Source: Devosia sp. (GTDB taxonomy: Bacteria; Pseudomonadota; Alphaproteobacteria; Rhizobiales; Devosiaceae). From it: DNA of 64,000 bases. A program made the translations under genes and the position numbers. The stretch lies in the NCBI GenBank assembly GCA_015234425.1, contig JADGNE010000033.1, positions 62,001 to 126,000 on the forward strand, in the 5' to 3' direction. The notes beneath the pieces are model-generated. The model saw only the letters and a program-made list of their open reading frames with translations. It ran no database searches and was not told where the DNA came from. Every line of letters begins with the position of its first letter. The stretch's first letter is position 1. Below, in pieces: positions 17,454 to 26,304 of the stretch.

Positions 17454-17494
17454 AAAACGGGCGGCCCCTTCATCGAAGGCGCCGCCCGCTTTTT
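17454..17494 (-). terminator. Intrinsic terminator downstream of acs
   Basis: A GC-rich hairpin (CGGGCGGC / GCCGCCCG, with an inner CCTT/AAGG stem) flanked by A and T runs, starting 20 bases beyond the acs stop. On the minus strand it reads into GTTTTC. Confidence 0.8.
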
Positions 17495-17513
17495 GTCTCG
17501 TTGGATCAGCCGA

Positions 17514-19466
17514 TTACGCCGGCTTGTTCTGCCGGTTGGCGATCAGATCATCGACGACGCTCGGATCCGCCAGGGTCGAGGTGTCGCCAAGCGCTCCAAA
17601 GTCGTTCTCGGCGACCTTGCGCAGGATACGGCGCATGATCTTGCCCGAACGGGTCTTGGGCAGGCCGGGGGCCCACTGGATGAAGTCGGGCGATGCGATC
17701 GGGCCGATTTCCTTGCGAACCCAGTTGCGCAGCTCGCTGCGCAGGGCATCGTCATAGTTCTCGCCCGCCATCAGCGTGACATAGCAATAAATGCCCTGTC
17801 CCTTGATGTCGTGCGGGAAGCCCACGACGGCCGCTTCCGAAACCTTCGGATGTGCGACCAGCGCGCTCTCCACTTCGGCCGTGCCGAGGCGGTGACCGGA
17901 GACGTTGAGCACGTCGTCCACGCGACCGGTGATCCAGTAATAGCCGTCGTCATCGCGGCGACAGCCGTCGCCGGTGAAGTAATAGCCCTTGTAGGTCTCG
18001 AAATAGGTCGAGACGAACCGGCCATGATCGCCCCAGATGGTGCGCGCCTGAGCCGGCCAGCTATCCTTGATGGCGAGAACGCCTTCAGCCTTGGTCTGCT
18101 CCTGCAGCTTGCCCTCTGGCGAGAGCACAACCGGCTGGATGCCATAGAAAGGCACCGTGGCCGAACCAGGCTTGGTGGGCGTGGCGCCAGGGAATGGCGC
18201 AATCATGTGGCCGCCGGTCTCGGTTTGCCACCAGGCGTCAATGACCGTGCAACGGCCCTTGCCCACCTTGTTGTTATACCAGAGCCAGGCTTCCGGGTTG
18301 ATCGGCTCACCCACTGTGCCGAGGAGGCGCAGGCTGGGCATGTCGTATTTCTCGACAAATTCCGGGCCAGCACCCATCAGCGAGCGGATTGCGGTCGGCG
18401 CGGTGTGGAAGATATTGACCTTGTGGCGTTCGACCACCTGCCAGAAGCGGCTGGCGTCGGGCCAGGAGGGAATGCCTTCGAACATCAGCGTCGTCGCGCC
18501 ATTGGCCAGCGGGCCATAGACGATATAGCTGTGGCCGGTGATCCAGCCCACGTCAGCGGTGCACCAGAACACTTCGCCGCGCTTGTAGTCGAAGCTCAGC
18601 TCATGGGTCAGCGACGCGTAGGCGAGATAGCCGCCCTGGGTATGCACGACACCCTTGGGCTTACCGGTCGATCCGGAGGTGTAGAGGATGAACAGCGGAT
18701 CTTCCGCATTCATCGGCTCTGGATCGTGGAAGGGCTCGACGCCGGCGGCGGCTTCATGCCACCACACGTCGCGGCTGCCCTTCATGGCGACATCTGCGCC
18801 GGTGTTGTGCACAACCAGAACCTTCTGCACGCCGGGGCAATCTTCCAGCGCCTTGTCGACATTGGCCTTGAGCGGCACAGTCTTGCCACCGCGACGGCCT
18901 TCGTCGGCCGTGATGACCACAGCGCTGTCGCAGTCGTTGATACGACCGGCCAGCGAATCCGGCGAAAAGCCACCGAACACCACCGAGTGCACCGCGCCGA
19001 TACGGGCGCAAGCCAGCATGGCGTAGGCAGCCTGCGGAATCATCGGCAGGTAAATCGTGACGCGATCGCCCTTCTTGACGCCCAGCGACTTCAGCACATT
19101 GGCGCAGCGGCACACTTTTTCATGCAGCGTGCGATAGCTGATATACTCAGCCTGGTCGGCCGGATTGTCCGGCTCCCAGATAATGGCGATGTCATCGCCG
19201 CGTTCGAGCAGATGCCGGTCAATGCAATTGGCCGCGACGTTGAGAACGCCGTCCTCGAACCACTTGATCGAGACGTCCGGATATTCGAACGTGGTGTTCT
19301 TGATCTTTGTGGGAAAGGTCATCCAGTCCAGGCGCTTGGCCTGTTCTGCCCAAAAGCCTTCAGGGTCATTGACCGAGCGGGCATAATTCGAATCGTACTT
19401 GTCGGCCGTAGTGTGAGTTTGCGCGAGCGCCGACGCACTTGGCTGGAACAAGAGCTGTTCGCTCAT
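17514..19466 (-). CDS. acs: Acetyl-CoA synthetase (AMP-forming)
   Basis: A 650-residue cytoplasmic enzyme that activates acetate to acetyl-CoA through acetyl-AMP. The P-loop-like adenylation motif [11 protein letters not shown] is present, as are the domain-closing motif ([18 protein letters not shown]) and the C-terminal [14 protein letters not shown], whose lysine is the known acetylation switch of Acs. Length is standard. Two ATGs sit close together. The downstream one at 19466 is chosen because AGGAGG lies 6 bases ahead of it but touches the other. It is transcribed divergently from a GNAT gene. Confidence 0.97.
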   Translation of the reverse strand: MSEQLLFQPSASALAQTHTTADKYDSNYARSVNDPEGFWAEQAKRLDWMTFPTKIKNTTFEYPDVSIKWFEDGVLNVAANCIDRHLLERGDDIAIIWEPDNPADQAEYISYRTLHEKVCRCANVLKSLGVKKGDRVTIYLPMIPQAAYAMLACARIGAVHSVVFGGFSPDSLAGRINDCDSAVVITADEGRRGGKTVPLKANVDKALEDCPGVQKVLVVHNTGADVAMKGSRDVWWHEAAAGVEPFHDPEPMNAEDPLFILYTSGSTGKPKGVVHTQGGYLAYASLTHELSFDYKRGEVFWCTADVGWITGHSYIVYGPLANGATTLMFEGIPSWPDASRFWQVVERHKVNIFHTAPTAIRSLMGAGPEFVEKYDMPSLRLLGTVGEPINPEAWLWYNNKVGKGRCTVIDAWWQTETGGHMIAPFPGATPTKPGSATVPFYGIQPVVLSPEGKLQEQTKAEGVLAIKDSWPAQARTIWGDHGRFVSTYFETYKGYYFTGDGCRRDDDGYYWITGRVDDVLNVSGHRLGTAEVESALVAHPKVSEAAVVGFPHDIKGQGIYCYVTLMAGENYDDALRSELRNWVRKEIGPIASPDFIQWAPGLPKTRSGKIMRRILRKVAENDFGALGDTSTLADPSVVDDLIANRQNKPA

Positions 19467-19644
19467 TGTCATCCTCCTAGTCTCTCCCGAGTTCGTTCTA
19501 ATCAGCCAACACCCCCCCGGCAAGCCCTGCCTCATGCGACCAAAGCAGGGACAAGGGTTTTGGCGACACTCTGTTAACCTGCCCGATTCAGAAATCCTGC
19601 ATCGGCCGGCGTTATCATTGCCCGACGAGCAAGGGGGCATTGCC

Positions 19645-20217
19645 ATGGCTGAAATGACAATCCGGCCCGCGGTACCGGCCGATATCGACCTGATCCACAA
19701 GGAACTGGTCGACGTCATTAAAAGCTCGGTACACTACAGCGACCGCTTCAAGGCACACGAAACGGCGCGATTGAACAGGAATTTTCTCCACAACCTTCTC
19801 GCCATCGACCCATGGCACATCATGATCCTGTGCGCGGATGGCGTGCCGGGCGGGGCCATGATCTCCGGACCGGAGTGCGGCGCTGTGTTCCGGTACTGGA
19901 GCTGGGTGTTCCCGTCTCACCGTCAGACCAAGCTCGGCATGTTCGGGATGCGCGCCTTCGACGCCCATTGGGACAACCAGCGCTTCCACAAGGCCTTCAC
20001 CTTTGTCCGGCCGGAGAACGAGGTCGCCCGCATGCTCCTCAAGCGCTACGGCTATCGGGAAACTGCGCTGCTGGAGCAGCACATATTCGGGCAGGATTAT
20101 CTGCTGATAGAAAAATTCTACACGCGCCGGGACGTCGAGTATGACAGCGGCGTCAATATCGGACGCCTGGGCCGTCTCAAGCAAAGGCTTAGAACATTGG
20201 TCGGCGCAGCCTCCTAG
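19645..20217 (+). CDS. GNAT-family N-acetyltransferase
   Basis: A 190-residue soluble protein beginning [21 protein letters not shown], the typical GNAT beta1-alpha1 start. The acetyl-CoA loop is not canonical. AAGGGGGC precedes the ATG. It converges on the flippase gene with only 10 bases between them. That position suggests it modifies a sugar or envelope component, but the substrate is unknown. The upstream in-frame extension is discounted because it lies in the acs promoter region. Confidence 0.75.
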   Translation: MAEMTIRPAVPADIDLIHKELVDVIKSSVHYSDRFKAHETARLNRNFLHNLLAIDPWHIMILCADGVPGGAMISGPECGAVFRYWSWVFPSHRQTKLGMFGMRAFDAHWDNQRFHKAFTFVRPENEVARMLLKRYGYRETALLEQHIFGQDYLLIEKFYTRRDVEYDSGVNIGRLGRLKQRLRTLVGAAS

Positions 20218-20227
20218 CGGCGAAGGA

Positions 20228-21547
20228 TCAGGCTGCGGCCGCTGCCCTGCGGGTCCGGAACCATTGCAGGATCGAGACATCGACCCCGGCAGTCCAGCGC
20301 GCCGTCAGCCACAGGGCGAACGACCAGATCGTGATCGCCACAAGCGCCGAGCAGGCCGCGCCCATCAATCCGAAGGTGGGCACCAGCAGCCAATTGCCGG
20401 CAATCAGGCATCCGAGGCCGAGGCCGATGGCCGGCAGACTGGCCCAAGGCCGGTCGTGGATCGACAGCACCAGAGAGGCCGGACCAAAGGCGGACCGAAC
20501 GATCAGACCAAGGCAAAGTATGGCAAGGGGCATGGCGCCCGCGGTGAAGGCCGGCCCGAACAGCTGCAGCGCGAACGGCGACAACACGAGCAGTATGATA
20601 AAGAGCGCGAGCGCGATGAGGCTCGCCACCATATTAGCCTCACCCACCTTGCGGTGGAAATCAGCCCGATCAGCCCGCGCCTCGCTCTCGAACATATCTG
20701 GCAGCGTGACTGCATAGACCGCCGCTACGCCGAAGGATGCGAGCGAGAAGATGCGGGCGCAGACACCGAATATGGCCAGATCCTCGCGGCTGAGGCTATG
20801 GCTGAGGAGCAGCAGGTCGATATCGAAGAAAAAGTCGGTGGCGATGCTGATCAGCACCCATGGCAGCGCAAAACGCCACCACCGTCCACTCTCGATCTCG
20901 CGCGCTGGCGCCGTGTCAGCAACCCGACCAATGCTGGTAAGGACGAACACAAACTGCACCAGGGACACGGAGATATAGCCCGTGCCGATGATCCAGAGCA
21001 TGGCGGTAAAACCATCTTCCGCAACGCTCGTGGCCATGGCGACAAGGAAGGCTGCCAGCACGATCATCGGGCGCAGGAGCGTATCGGCAAAGAAGCCCGC
21101 AAAGGGACGCTTCATCCCGATCAGCAGCGCACTGTTTACGTAGACGACGGCGGTGCCGAGGATGAGCATGGCCACGGGAACAAAATGGCGCGCGACCGTC
21201 CCCTGCCCCAGCCCGACAAGATTGAGGATCATCGGTCCTATCGTGGCAAACAGTGCGAAGGCGACGATGACATGCAGATAGGCTCGCCGGAGAAAGGCGG
21301 TCAGTTGGCGCCTGTCCCCCCGGGCCCGATACTCGGCAGAAAAATAGGTGCCGACCGTATGGAAGCCGAGCGGCATAACCACGGATATGAGGTTGACGCT
21401 GGCGACGACGATGAGGAACTCACCGAGCAGCTCCGCGCCCCAGAGCCGGGCGATCAGCGCCTGCGCGACAAAGATCAGGCCTGCGCCAAACAAGCGGGCG
21501 GCGAAGATAACACTCGATTGAGACGCCAGCCGCCGCACCAGACTCAT
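20228..21547 (-). CDS. Polysaccharide flippase (Wzx/MurJ-MATE superfamily)
   Basis: A 439-residue membrane protein with 12 or more predicted helices and the N-terminal pattern LASQSSVIFAARLFGAGLIF typical of O-antigen/exopolysaccharide flippases (RfbX/Wzx). It would move lipid-linked oligosaccharides across the inner membrane. Its ATG overlaps the stop of the upstream FemAB-like gene (ATGA), so the two form an operon. No glycosyltransferase lies beside it, so the glycan must be built from elsewhere. Confidence 0.87.
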   Translation of the reverse strand: MSLVRRLASQSSVIFAARLFGAGLIFVAQALIARLWGAELLGEFLIVVASVNLISVVMPLGFHTVGTYFSAEYRARGDRRQLTAFLRRAYLHVIVAFALFATIGPMILNLVGLGQGTVARHFVPVAMLILGTAVVYVNSALLIGMKRPFAGFFADTLLRPMIVLAAFLVAMATSVAEDGFTAMLWIIGTGYISVSLVQFVFVLTSIGRVADTAPAREIESGRWWRFALPWVLISIATDFFFDIDLLLLSHSLSREDLAIFGVCARIFSLASFGVAAVYAVTLPDMFESEARADRADFHRKVGEANMVASLIALALFIILLVLSPFALQLFGPAFTAGAMPLAILCLGLIVRSAFGPASLVLSIHDRPWASLPAIGLGLGCLIAGNWLLVPTFGLMGAACSALVAITIWSFALWLTARWTAGVDVSILQWFRTRRAAAAA

Positions 21548-22719
21548 TCGAAATCGACTTCCGGCCGATAGGGGGGCTGGTCGGGCTGCGCCTTGGGGCT
21601 CCGCAATTTGTCGACATGCCGACGCAGATGCTGGAGCGCATCCCGCGCCCTGAAGGCGAAGGTGCCGAGCATCAGCGCGCGCCTGCTGTCGGCATAATTG
21701 ACAACCGGCGGCACGGGACGGATCAGCCCGGCCTCGCCGACCATCCCCTTCTTGAACTGGTGCAGGCCCAGAAATCCATCGGTCCCGCCGAGGTCATACC
21801 AGTCGGCTGTGGTGTTATCGCGCAGCCAGCGGATGATATGCCAGTGCATGAAATAGCCGGCGCGCGCGGGCAGTGCCCGGTCATTGGTGGCGCCGTAGAG
21901 ATAGACGGCCCGCTTGCCGGCCTTGAAGATCAAGGCGCCTGCCACGCATTCCTCGCCCAGATGGACGAGGAAGAGTTCCGGGCGCAGTTTTTCATCGACG
22001 CCCATCAGGGCATCGAGCGTCTCGTAGGCTGAATGATCGGGAAACTGCTTGCGGTCAGTCATCGCTGCATAGAGCTGCTTGAACGTGCCGAGCGCGTCGG
22101 CGCCAACGCGCTCGAACCGCAGACCAGCCTTGTCGGCCTTGTTGAGATGATAGCGCCACTTCTGGTTGAGGCTTTTGCGCTGCTCCGCGTCGGAGAGGCG
22201 CAGCCTGACGAGATAGCGGTTGGGGAACAGCAGCGACGACCCGCGGTAAAAACCGCGCTGGCGAAGGGCAAGATAGGCCGGATGTTTTTCATCGGTCGAG
22301 GCGGCAGGCAGCACCGACACCATCATCCGCCGGCGAGCGGAATATTCGGCAAGGACGGCCTCGATCATCGCGGCGCGAATGTCTTCCACATCGGGTCGCG
22401 CCGCATCGGCGAGCATGGGCGCCCATTTGAGCACTGCCATTTCGGCGAGGCGCAGGGGCAGCGGCTGAACCATGATCAGTGCGCCACCGACAATCTGCCC
22501 GTCGTGCCAATAGACGGTCGGCTCACAGGTAACGCCGGGCCAGCGCACGGCCGAAAAGGCGAACATCTGCTCCTGGCAGACCTCGTCGAATGCCGAAATG
22601 ATCTGATCCCACGCATCGCCGGAAACGCGCTCGGCCTTCAGTTCCGGCAGTGTACCCACGGACGGAGCGGAACGAGGCCCGGCATCGGATCCGCGCAAGC
22701 GATCAGCAATGACGGACAT
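21544..22719 (-). CDS. FemAB-like GNAT-fold peptidoglycan/EPS-associated transferase
   Basis: A 391-residue soluble protein. Its C-terminal half has the FemAB/CelD GNAT pattern (QKWRYHLNKADKAGLRFE, then GGALIF..VYLYGAT..., then DLGGTDGFLGLHQFKKGM). Such proteins act as aminoacyl- or acyl-transferases on peptidoglycan or on exopolysaccharide made with a neighbouring flippase. The donor is unknown. It overlaps the flippase start by 4 bases. The ATG follows directly on the T run of an upstream hairpin, whose 3' arm GGGG may double as the ribosome site. A later start is therefore possible. Confidence 0.82.
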   Translation of the reverse strand: MSVIADRLRGSDAGPRSAPSVGTLPELKAERVSGDAWDQIISAFDEVCQEQMFAFSAVRWPGVTCEPTVYWHDGQIVGGALIMVQPLPLRLAEMAVLKWAPMLADAARPDVEDIRAAMIEAVLAEYSARRRMMVSVLPAASTDEKHPAYLALRQRGFYRGSSLLFPNRYLVRLRLSDAEQRKSLNQKWRYHLNKADKAGLRFERVGADALGTFKQLYAAMTDRKQFPDHSAYETLDALMGVDEKLRPELFLVHLGEECVAGALIFKAGKRAVYLYGATNDRALPARAGYFMHWHIIRWLRDNTTADWYDLGGTDGFLGLHQFKKGMVGEAGLIRPVPPVVNYADSRRALMLGTFAFRARDALQHLRRHVDKLRSPKAQPDQPPYRPEVDFE

Positions 22720-22749
22720 AAAAACCCCGCATCATAAACAGATGCGGGG
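22720..22749 (-). terminator. Hairpin plus T run abutting a start codon
   Basis: On the minus strand CCCCGCATC and GATGCGGGG form a 9-bp stem with a 7-base loop followed by TTTTT, and the next bases are the ATG of the FemAB-like gene. It looks like an intrinsic terminator for the TerC-family gene upstream, placed inside the leader of the next gene. Confidence 0.75.
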
Positions 22750-22829
22750 CAATATAGCGGTACAGGATGAGCAAATTGCTATTGGCCGCAAGCAAATGCG
22801 GGCAAATTGCCCATTTGGTTTCGCAGAGC

Positions 22830-23517
22830 CTAATGAACGACTGCGGCGGCGGCCTCATGTGGCGTATAGAGCAGCGGAATTTCAGGAATGGTGATGAAGG
22901 CCCCTGCCCCTTCGAGCAGCATGCGCACCGCCACAAAGAGAATGATCGCAAGGCCGATCCAAGCGATCCAGCGGAACCGGTGCAGCAGGCGCGCGATATA
23001 GCTGGCTGCCACGCCCATCATGATCACCGACAGCGCAAGGCCGAACACCAGGGCTTCGAAATGGTGCTGGGTGGCGCCCGCAACGGCGAGGACATTGTCC
23101 AGCGACATTGAGACGTCAGCAATGACGATCTGGCTGACGGCCTGTCCCAGACTCTTGCGCGGGGCCCTGCCTGCGACCTTGCCATCGGCATTGTGGTCGG
23201 CGTCCGACAACGCCTCCGTCGCCTCATGTTCATCTTCGAACGAGACCGTCAGCTCGCGATACATCTTCCAGCAGACCCAGAGCAGCAGAATGCCACCGGC
23301 CACCAGAAGACCGCCGCCCAGCGACAGCAATTGGGTGGTGATCAGCGCAAAGAGAATGCGCAGGACGGTTGCCGCGAGGATACCGATGAGAATGGCGCGC
23401 CGGCGCAAGTCCGGCGGCGGCCAGGCCAATGACAACAGCATTATCACCCGCCAGCACAAGATCGATCAGGATCACCTGCGCAAGCGAGCTGAAGAAACTC
23501 GGATCTATTCCGAACAT
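22830..23517 (-). pseudogene. TerC/YjbE-family membrane protein, frameshifted
   Basis: Two overlapping frames together make one TerC-family protein. The N terminus (MFGIDPSFFSSLAQVILIDLVLAGDNAVVIGLAAAG) runs from 23517. The rest (PPDLRRRAILIGILAATVLRILFA... to the stop at 22830) is in another frame, and the switch lies near 23415-23430. The acidic pore motif LAGDNAVVIGLA and the second repeat DVSMSLDNVLAVAGA are both present. The family exports metal ions such as manganese. Without a frame change the product stops early, so this is a pseudogene, a sequencing error or, less likely, a recoding site. Confidence 0.8.
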
Positions 23518-23641
23518 TGGGATGTCACTTTCAGGAGAGGGTGCGATGCACGCGCCCGCCTATACGCCTGTGACAAGGCTAGAAAAAGTCAAATGTCCAG
23601 CGAGACCTGAAAAGTGAGCGACCGCAGCGGCCCGACACCCC

Positions 23642-23956
23642 TCAGGCGTGATAGACCTGTTTTTTGGCGCGTTCGGCGCCAACCAGATCACCCCATTTTG
23701 CCGGCCATGCCGTCAGGTCACCTGAGACCACCAGCGACGCGGCGGTCATGCCCGCGACCATGACCCCATATCCCAGCGCAATGGGCAGGCGCATATATTC
23801 GTCGTCCTTCTTTGGCGACATCCCCATATGCTCAAGCATTCCGAACAGATGCTGCGGTGTCTTCACCCGGCCGACCGGCCCGTCCTCGGACCAGGCCAGA
23901 TCCAGCACGACATGCTCAGGCGGTGGTCTATCGGAAAAACAGAAATGCGCGATCAT
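23642..23956 (-). CDS. Hypothetical protein
   Basis: About 104 residues from ATG 23956 (MIAHFCFSDRPPPEHVVLDL); a GTG 36 bases upstream is an alternative. A GGGGG tract lies about 9 bases ahead of the ATG. There is a weakly hydrophobic stretch (LPIALGYGVMVAGMTAASLVV) that may be one membrane segment. I recognise no family. It lies alone upstream of the broken TerC gene on the same strand. Confidence 0.45.
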   Translation of the reverse strand: MIAHFCFSDRPPPEHVVLDLAWSEDGPVGRVKTPQHLFGMLEHMGMSPKKDDEYMRLPIALGYGVMVAGMTAASLVVSGDLTAWPAKWGDLVGAERAKKQVYHA

Positions 23957-24352
23957 TCGCACGAGCCCCCAGTTGCCGCCGGAATTAGGCACAATTCATG
24001 AGGTCAACGCAATCGTTCGGACAATGAATTGATCAGGACGAGCTAGGGGACTTACTGAGTCCCACACCGCCATTTGCGATCTGACCCAATCTCCCCTCAG
24101 GCCGGATGGATAGCGCTCATCGTCTCGACCGCCTCCCTCTGGCGAAAATCCATAACAACCTTTCCTTTCAACATCTTATGCCCCCAGGCAGCGGGAGTTT
24201 CCCCGAGCCGGACAGGCCATCCAAATATCTGCGCGCGCCGTCCTCTTGGCGCTTGCGCTCCGGTGTATAATTGTTATGTTGTAAAACATTATTCGCTAGT
24301 GCAGCGGACAGGTATCAAGATGCAAAACGCACGGATACCGGAGGAGGAAAAG
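23957..24352. other. Leader region of the accessory Dpp/CoA-transferase operon
   Basis: About 400 bases without a credible gene and less GC-rich than its surroundings, especially 24130-24320. It marks the left edge of the accessory segment. It holds the promoter/operator candidate listed separately. No regulator, integrase or tRNA fragment was seen. Confidence 0.6.
24266..24289 (+). promoter_or_regulatory. -10 box and dyad operator ahead of the accessory operon
   Basis: A perfect TATAAT at 24266-24271 is followed at 24276-24289 by the dyad ATGTT-GTAA-AACAT. The dyad would overlap the transcription start, a usual repressor position. The -35 box is poor, so an activator may also be needed. The regulator is not in the window. 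Confidence 0.5.
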
Positions 24353-25312
24353 GTGTTGAAACTCGAGGGGGTTTCCATCTCGACGAAGCACGCGGCCCAT
24401 CATCTCGTGGGTCCGGTTTCGTTTGAGGTGCGGGCTGGTGAAATTTTCGGGATTGTTGGGGAGAGTGGCAGCGGCAAGACGCTGACTGGCTTGGCCATTC
24501 CACGCCTTCTGCCCAAACAATTGTCTTTGAGCGGTCGCATTGCTCTGGATGGCAGGGAGCTCACATCCCTGAGCGAGCAGGACATGCGGGGTGTTCGCGG
24601 CCAGCTTGTCACCGTGATCTTTCAGGAACCAGCCAGCGCACTGAACCCCGTCTTCACTGTGGGCGCGCAGATCGAGGCGGTCATTCGCGCCAATACTGAC
24701 TTGCGTGGCGACGCCGTACGGAAACGTATGCACGACCTGTTGAGCCGCGCGGGCATTCCCGACCCCGAGCAGCGTGCTCGGGCCTATCCTCACCAATTTT
24801 CAGGTGGCATGTGCCAGCGTGTCATGATTGCGATGGCCCTGGCCTCTGGCGCCCGCCTGCTCATAGCGGACGAACCGACGACCGCTCTGGACGTCACCAT
24901 CCAGGCCCAGATTGTTGATCTGCTTCTCAAGCTTGCAGCTGAAGAGCAGCTGACAGTTATCTTCGTTTCCCACGATCTTGGTCTGATCGCCGAGACCTGC
25001 GACCGGATCGCCGTCTTTTACGCGGGTCAGGTTGTCGAGGTTGGGACGGCAGAAGACATCATTCACCGGCCCCGCCACCCCTACACAGAGGCCCTGGTGG
25101 CCGCCACGCCCGACATGACGGAAGTCGGGAAGCTCCTGCAGGGCATTCCGGGTCAGCCACCGCTGGCAGGACGCTGGCCGGACGGATGCCGTTTCAGCAA
25201 CCGCTGTCCCAAGGCACAGGCCGAATGCTCCAGGCCGCAGGAAATGCGCCACCTTTCTGATGGACGCGGCGTCCGGTGCATCCTGGCTGACGACGCTGGT
25301 GAGATGCAATGA
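24353..25312 (+). CDS. Dpp/Opp-type ABC transporter ATP-binding protein (DppD-like)
   Basis: A 319-residue ATPase of a peptide/nickel-class importer, peripheral on the inner membrane. Walker A is GESGSGKT, the signature FSGGMCQRV and Walker [13 protein letters not shown]. The C terminus has the oligopeptide-transporter extension with cysteines ([14 protein letters not shown]), which binds an Fe-S cluster in related proteins. The start is uncertain: GTG at 24353 has GGAGGAGG 5 bases ahead and gives a normal N terminus, while ATG at 24320 adds 11 residues with a poorer ribosome site. Its stop overlaps the next ATG (ATGA). First gene of a nine-gene operon. Confidence 0.92.
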   Translation: MLKLEGVSISTKHAAHHLVGPVSFEVRAGEIFGIVGESGSGKTLTGLAIPRLLPKQLSLSGRIALDGRELTSLSEQDMRGVRGQLVTVIFQEPASALNPVFTVGAQIEAVIRANTDLRGDAVRKRMHDLLSRAGIPDPEQRARAYPHQFSGGMCQRVMIAMALASGARLLIADEPTTALDVTIQAQIVDLLLKLAAEEQLTVIFVSHDLGLIAETCDRIAVFYAGQVVEVGTAEDIIHRPRHPYTEALVAATPDMTEVGKLLQGIPGQPPLAGRWPDGCRFSNRCPKAQAECSRPQEMRHLSDGRGVRCILADDAGEMQ

Positions 25313-26304
25313 CCCCCGATACAAGCACAAAAATCGCGCTATCCGTCGATAACCTTGTCGTCCGCTTCAAGCGCCCGCGCGCTTCCGACGTCCAAGCGGT
25401 GAGCGATGTCAGCATCAGCCTGCCTGAACAGTCCACGCTCGCCCTCATCGGGGAATCCGGTTCTGGCAAGTCCACTCTGGCTCGAGCCGTTTGCGGACTG
25501 GTGCCAGCAACCTCCGGCACTGTTCGGGTCGCCGGCGTTGAGCTTTCCCAGGGGAAGAATACCGCGCGCGACGCGGGCGCAGCCGGCATCCAGATGGTCG
25601 TGCAGGATTCTGGTGGCGCTCTCAATCCGCGCTGGCCGATCTGGCGCACCATAAGCGAACCCCACCGCCTGATGAACAAGCGCAGCGGCGCAGAACTGCG
25701 TGAGTTTGCCGCTCAAATTCTGAGGGACATAGGCCTGCCGGTTGAATTTCTCGACCGATACCCCCACCAGCTCTCCGGGGGACAGCGTCAGCGCGTCAAT
25801 ATTGCGCGCGCCCTGGCGGCCAAGCCGACGATTATCGCGCTGGACGAGGCCGTCTCGGCACTGGACCTTTCGGTCCGCAATGAGATCCTTGGCCTTCTGG
25901 CGCGCCTGAAAGCAGAGCGGCAGCTCACCTACCTCTTCATTACGCACGACATGGGCGCAGTGGTGCAGATAGCCACCCACGTGGCCGTCCTCTACCTGGG
26001 CAAACTGGTCGAAAACGGGCCGGTCAAAGAGGTCGTTCAGGACCCAAAGCATCCCTACACAAGGGCACTTGTCGGCGCCGTACCGACAATCGGCAAGCAG
26101 CGGAAAGCAGCAGTCCTTGCGCGGGGTGAGGCAGATGACGCCGGCGCGCCACCGCCAGGCTGCCGCTTCCACAGACGGTGTCCGTTCGCGATCGATCTCT
26201 GCCGGGAGGCGGAGCCTCAACTGCAGGAATTCTCCGGGCGCCAGATAGCGTGTCACCGGGTTCAAGACATCGACGATCTTTTTTTCGAGGGAGGAAAACC
26301 ATGA
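25309..26304 (+). CDS. Dpp/Opp-type ABC transporter ATP-binding protein (DppF-like)
   Basis: A 331-residue second ATPase of the same importer. Walker A is GESGSGKST, the signature LSGGQRQRVNIARAL and Walker B IIALDEAVSALDLS. The usual Pro after the catalytic Glu is Ala here. The C-terminal cysteine region (CRFHRRCPFAIDLC) matches the partner subunit. It pairs with the DppD-like ATPase as a heterodimer. Its start overlaps the gene before and its stop overlaps the ATG of the binding protein (ATGA at 26301), so expression is coupled. Confidence 0.93.
   Translation: MTPDTSTKIALSVDNLVVRFKRPRASDVQAVSDVSISLPEQSTLALIGESGSGKSTLARAVCGLVPATSGTVRVAGVELSQGKNTARDAGAAGIQMVVQDSGGALNPRWPIWRTISEPHRLMNKRSGAELREFAAQILRDIGLPVEFLDRYPHQLSGGQRQRVNIARALAAKPTIIALDEAVSALDLSVRNEILGLLARLKAERQLTYLFITHDMGAVVQIATHVAVLYLGKLVENGPVKEVVQDPKHPYTRALVGAVPTIGKQRKAAVLARGEADDAGAPPPGCRFHRRCPFAIDLCREAEPQLQEFSGRQIACHRVQDIDDLFFEGGKP

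Noticed and set aside
17403..19577. Open frame of about 724 codons antisense to acs
   Set aside because: acs is unmistakable on the minus strand. No ribosome site or domain supports the antisense frame.
23518..23641. Possible manganese (yybP-ykoY type) riboswitch upstream of the TerC-family gene
   Set aside because: The region is where such an element would lie, but I could not find its conserved loop sequences.
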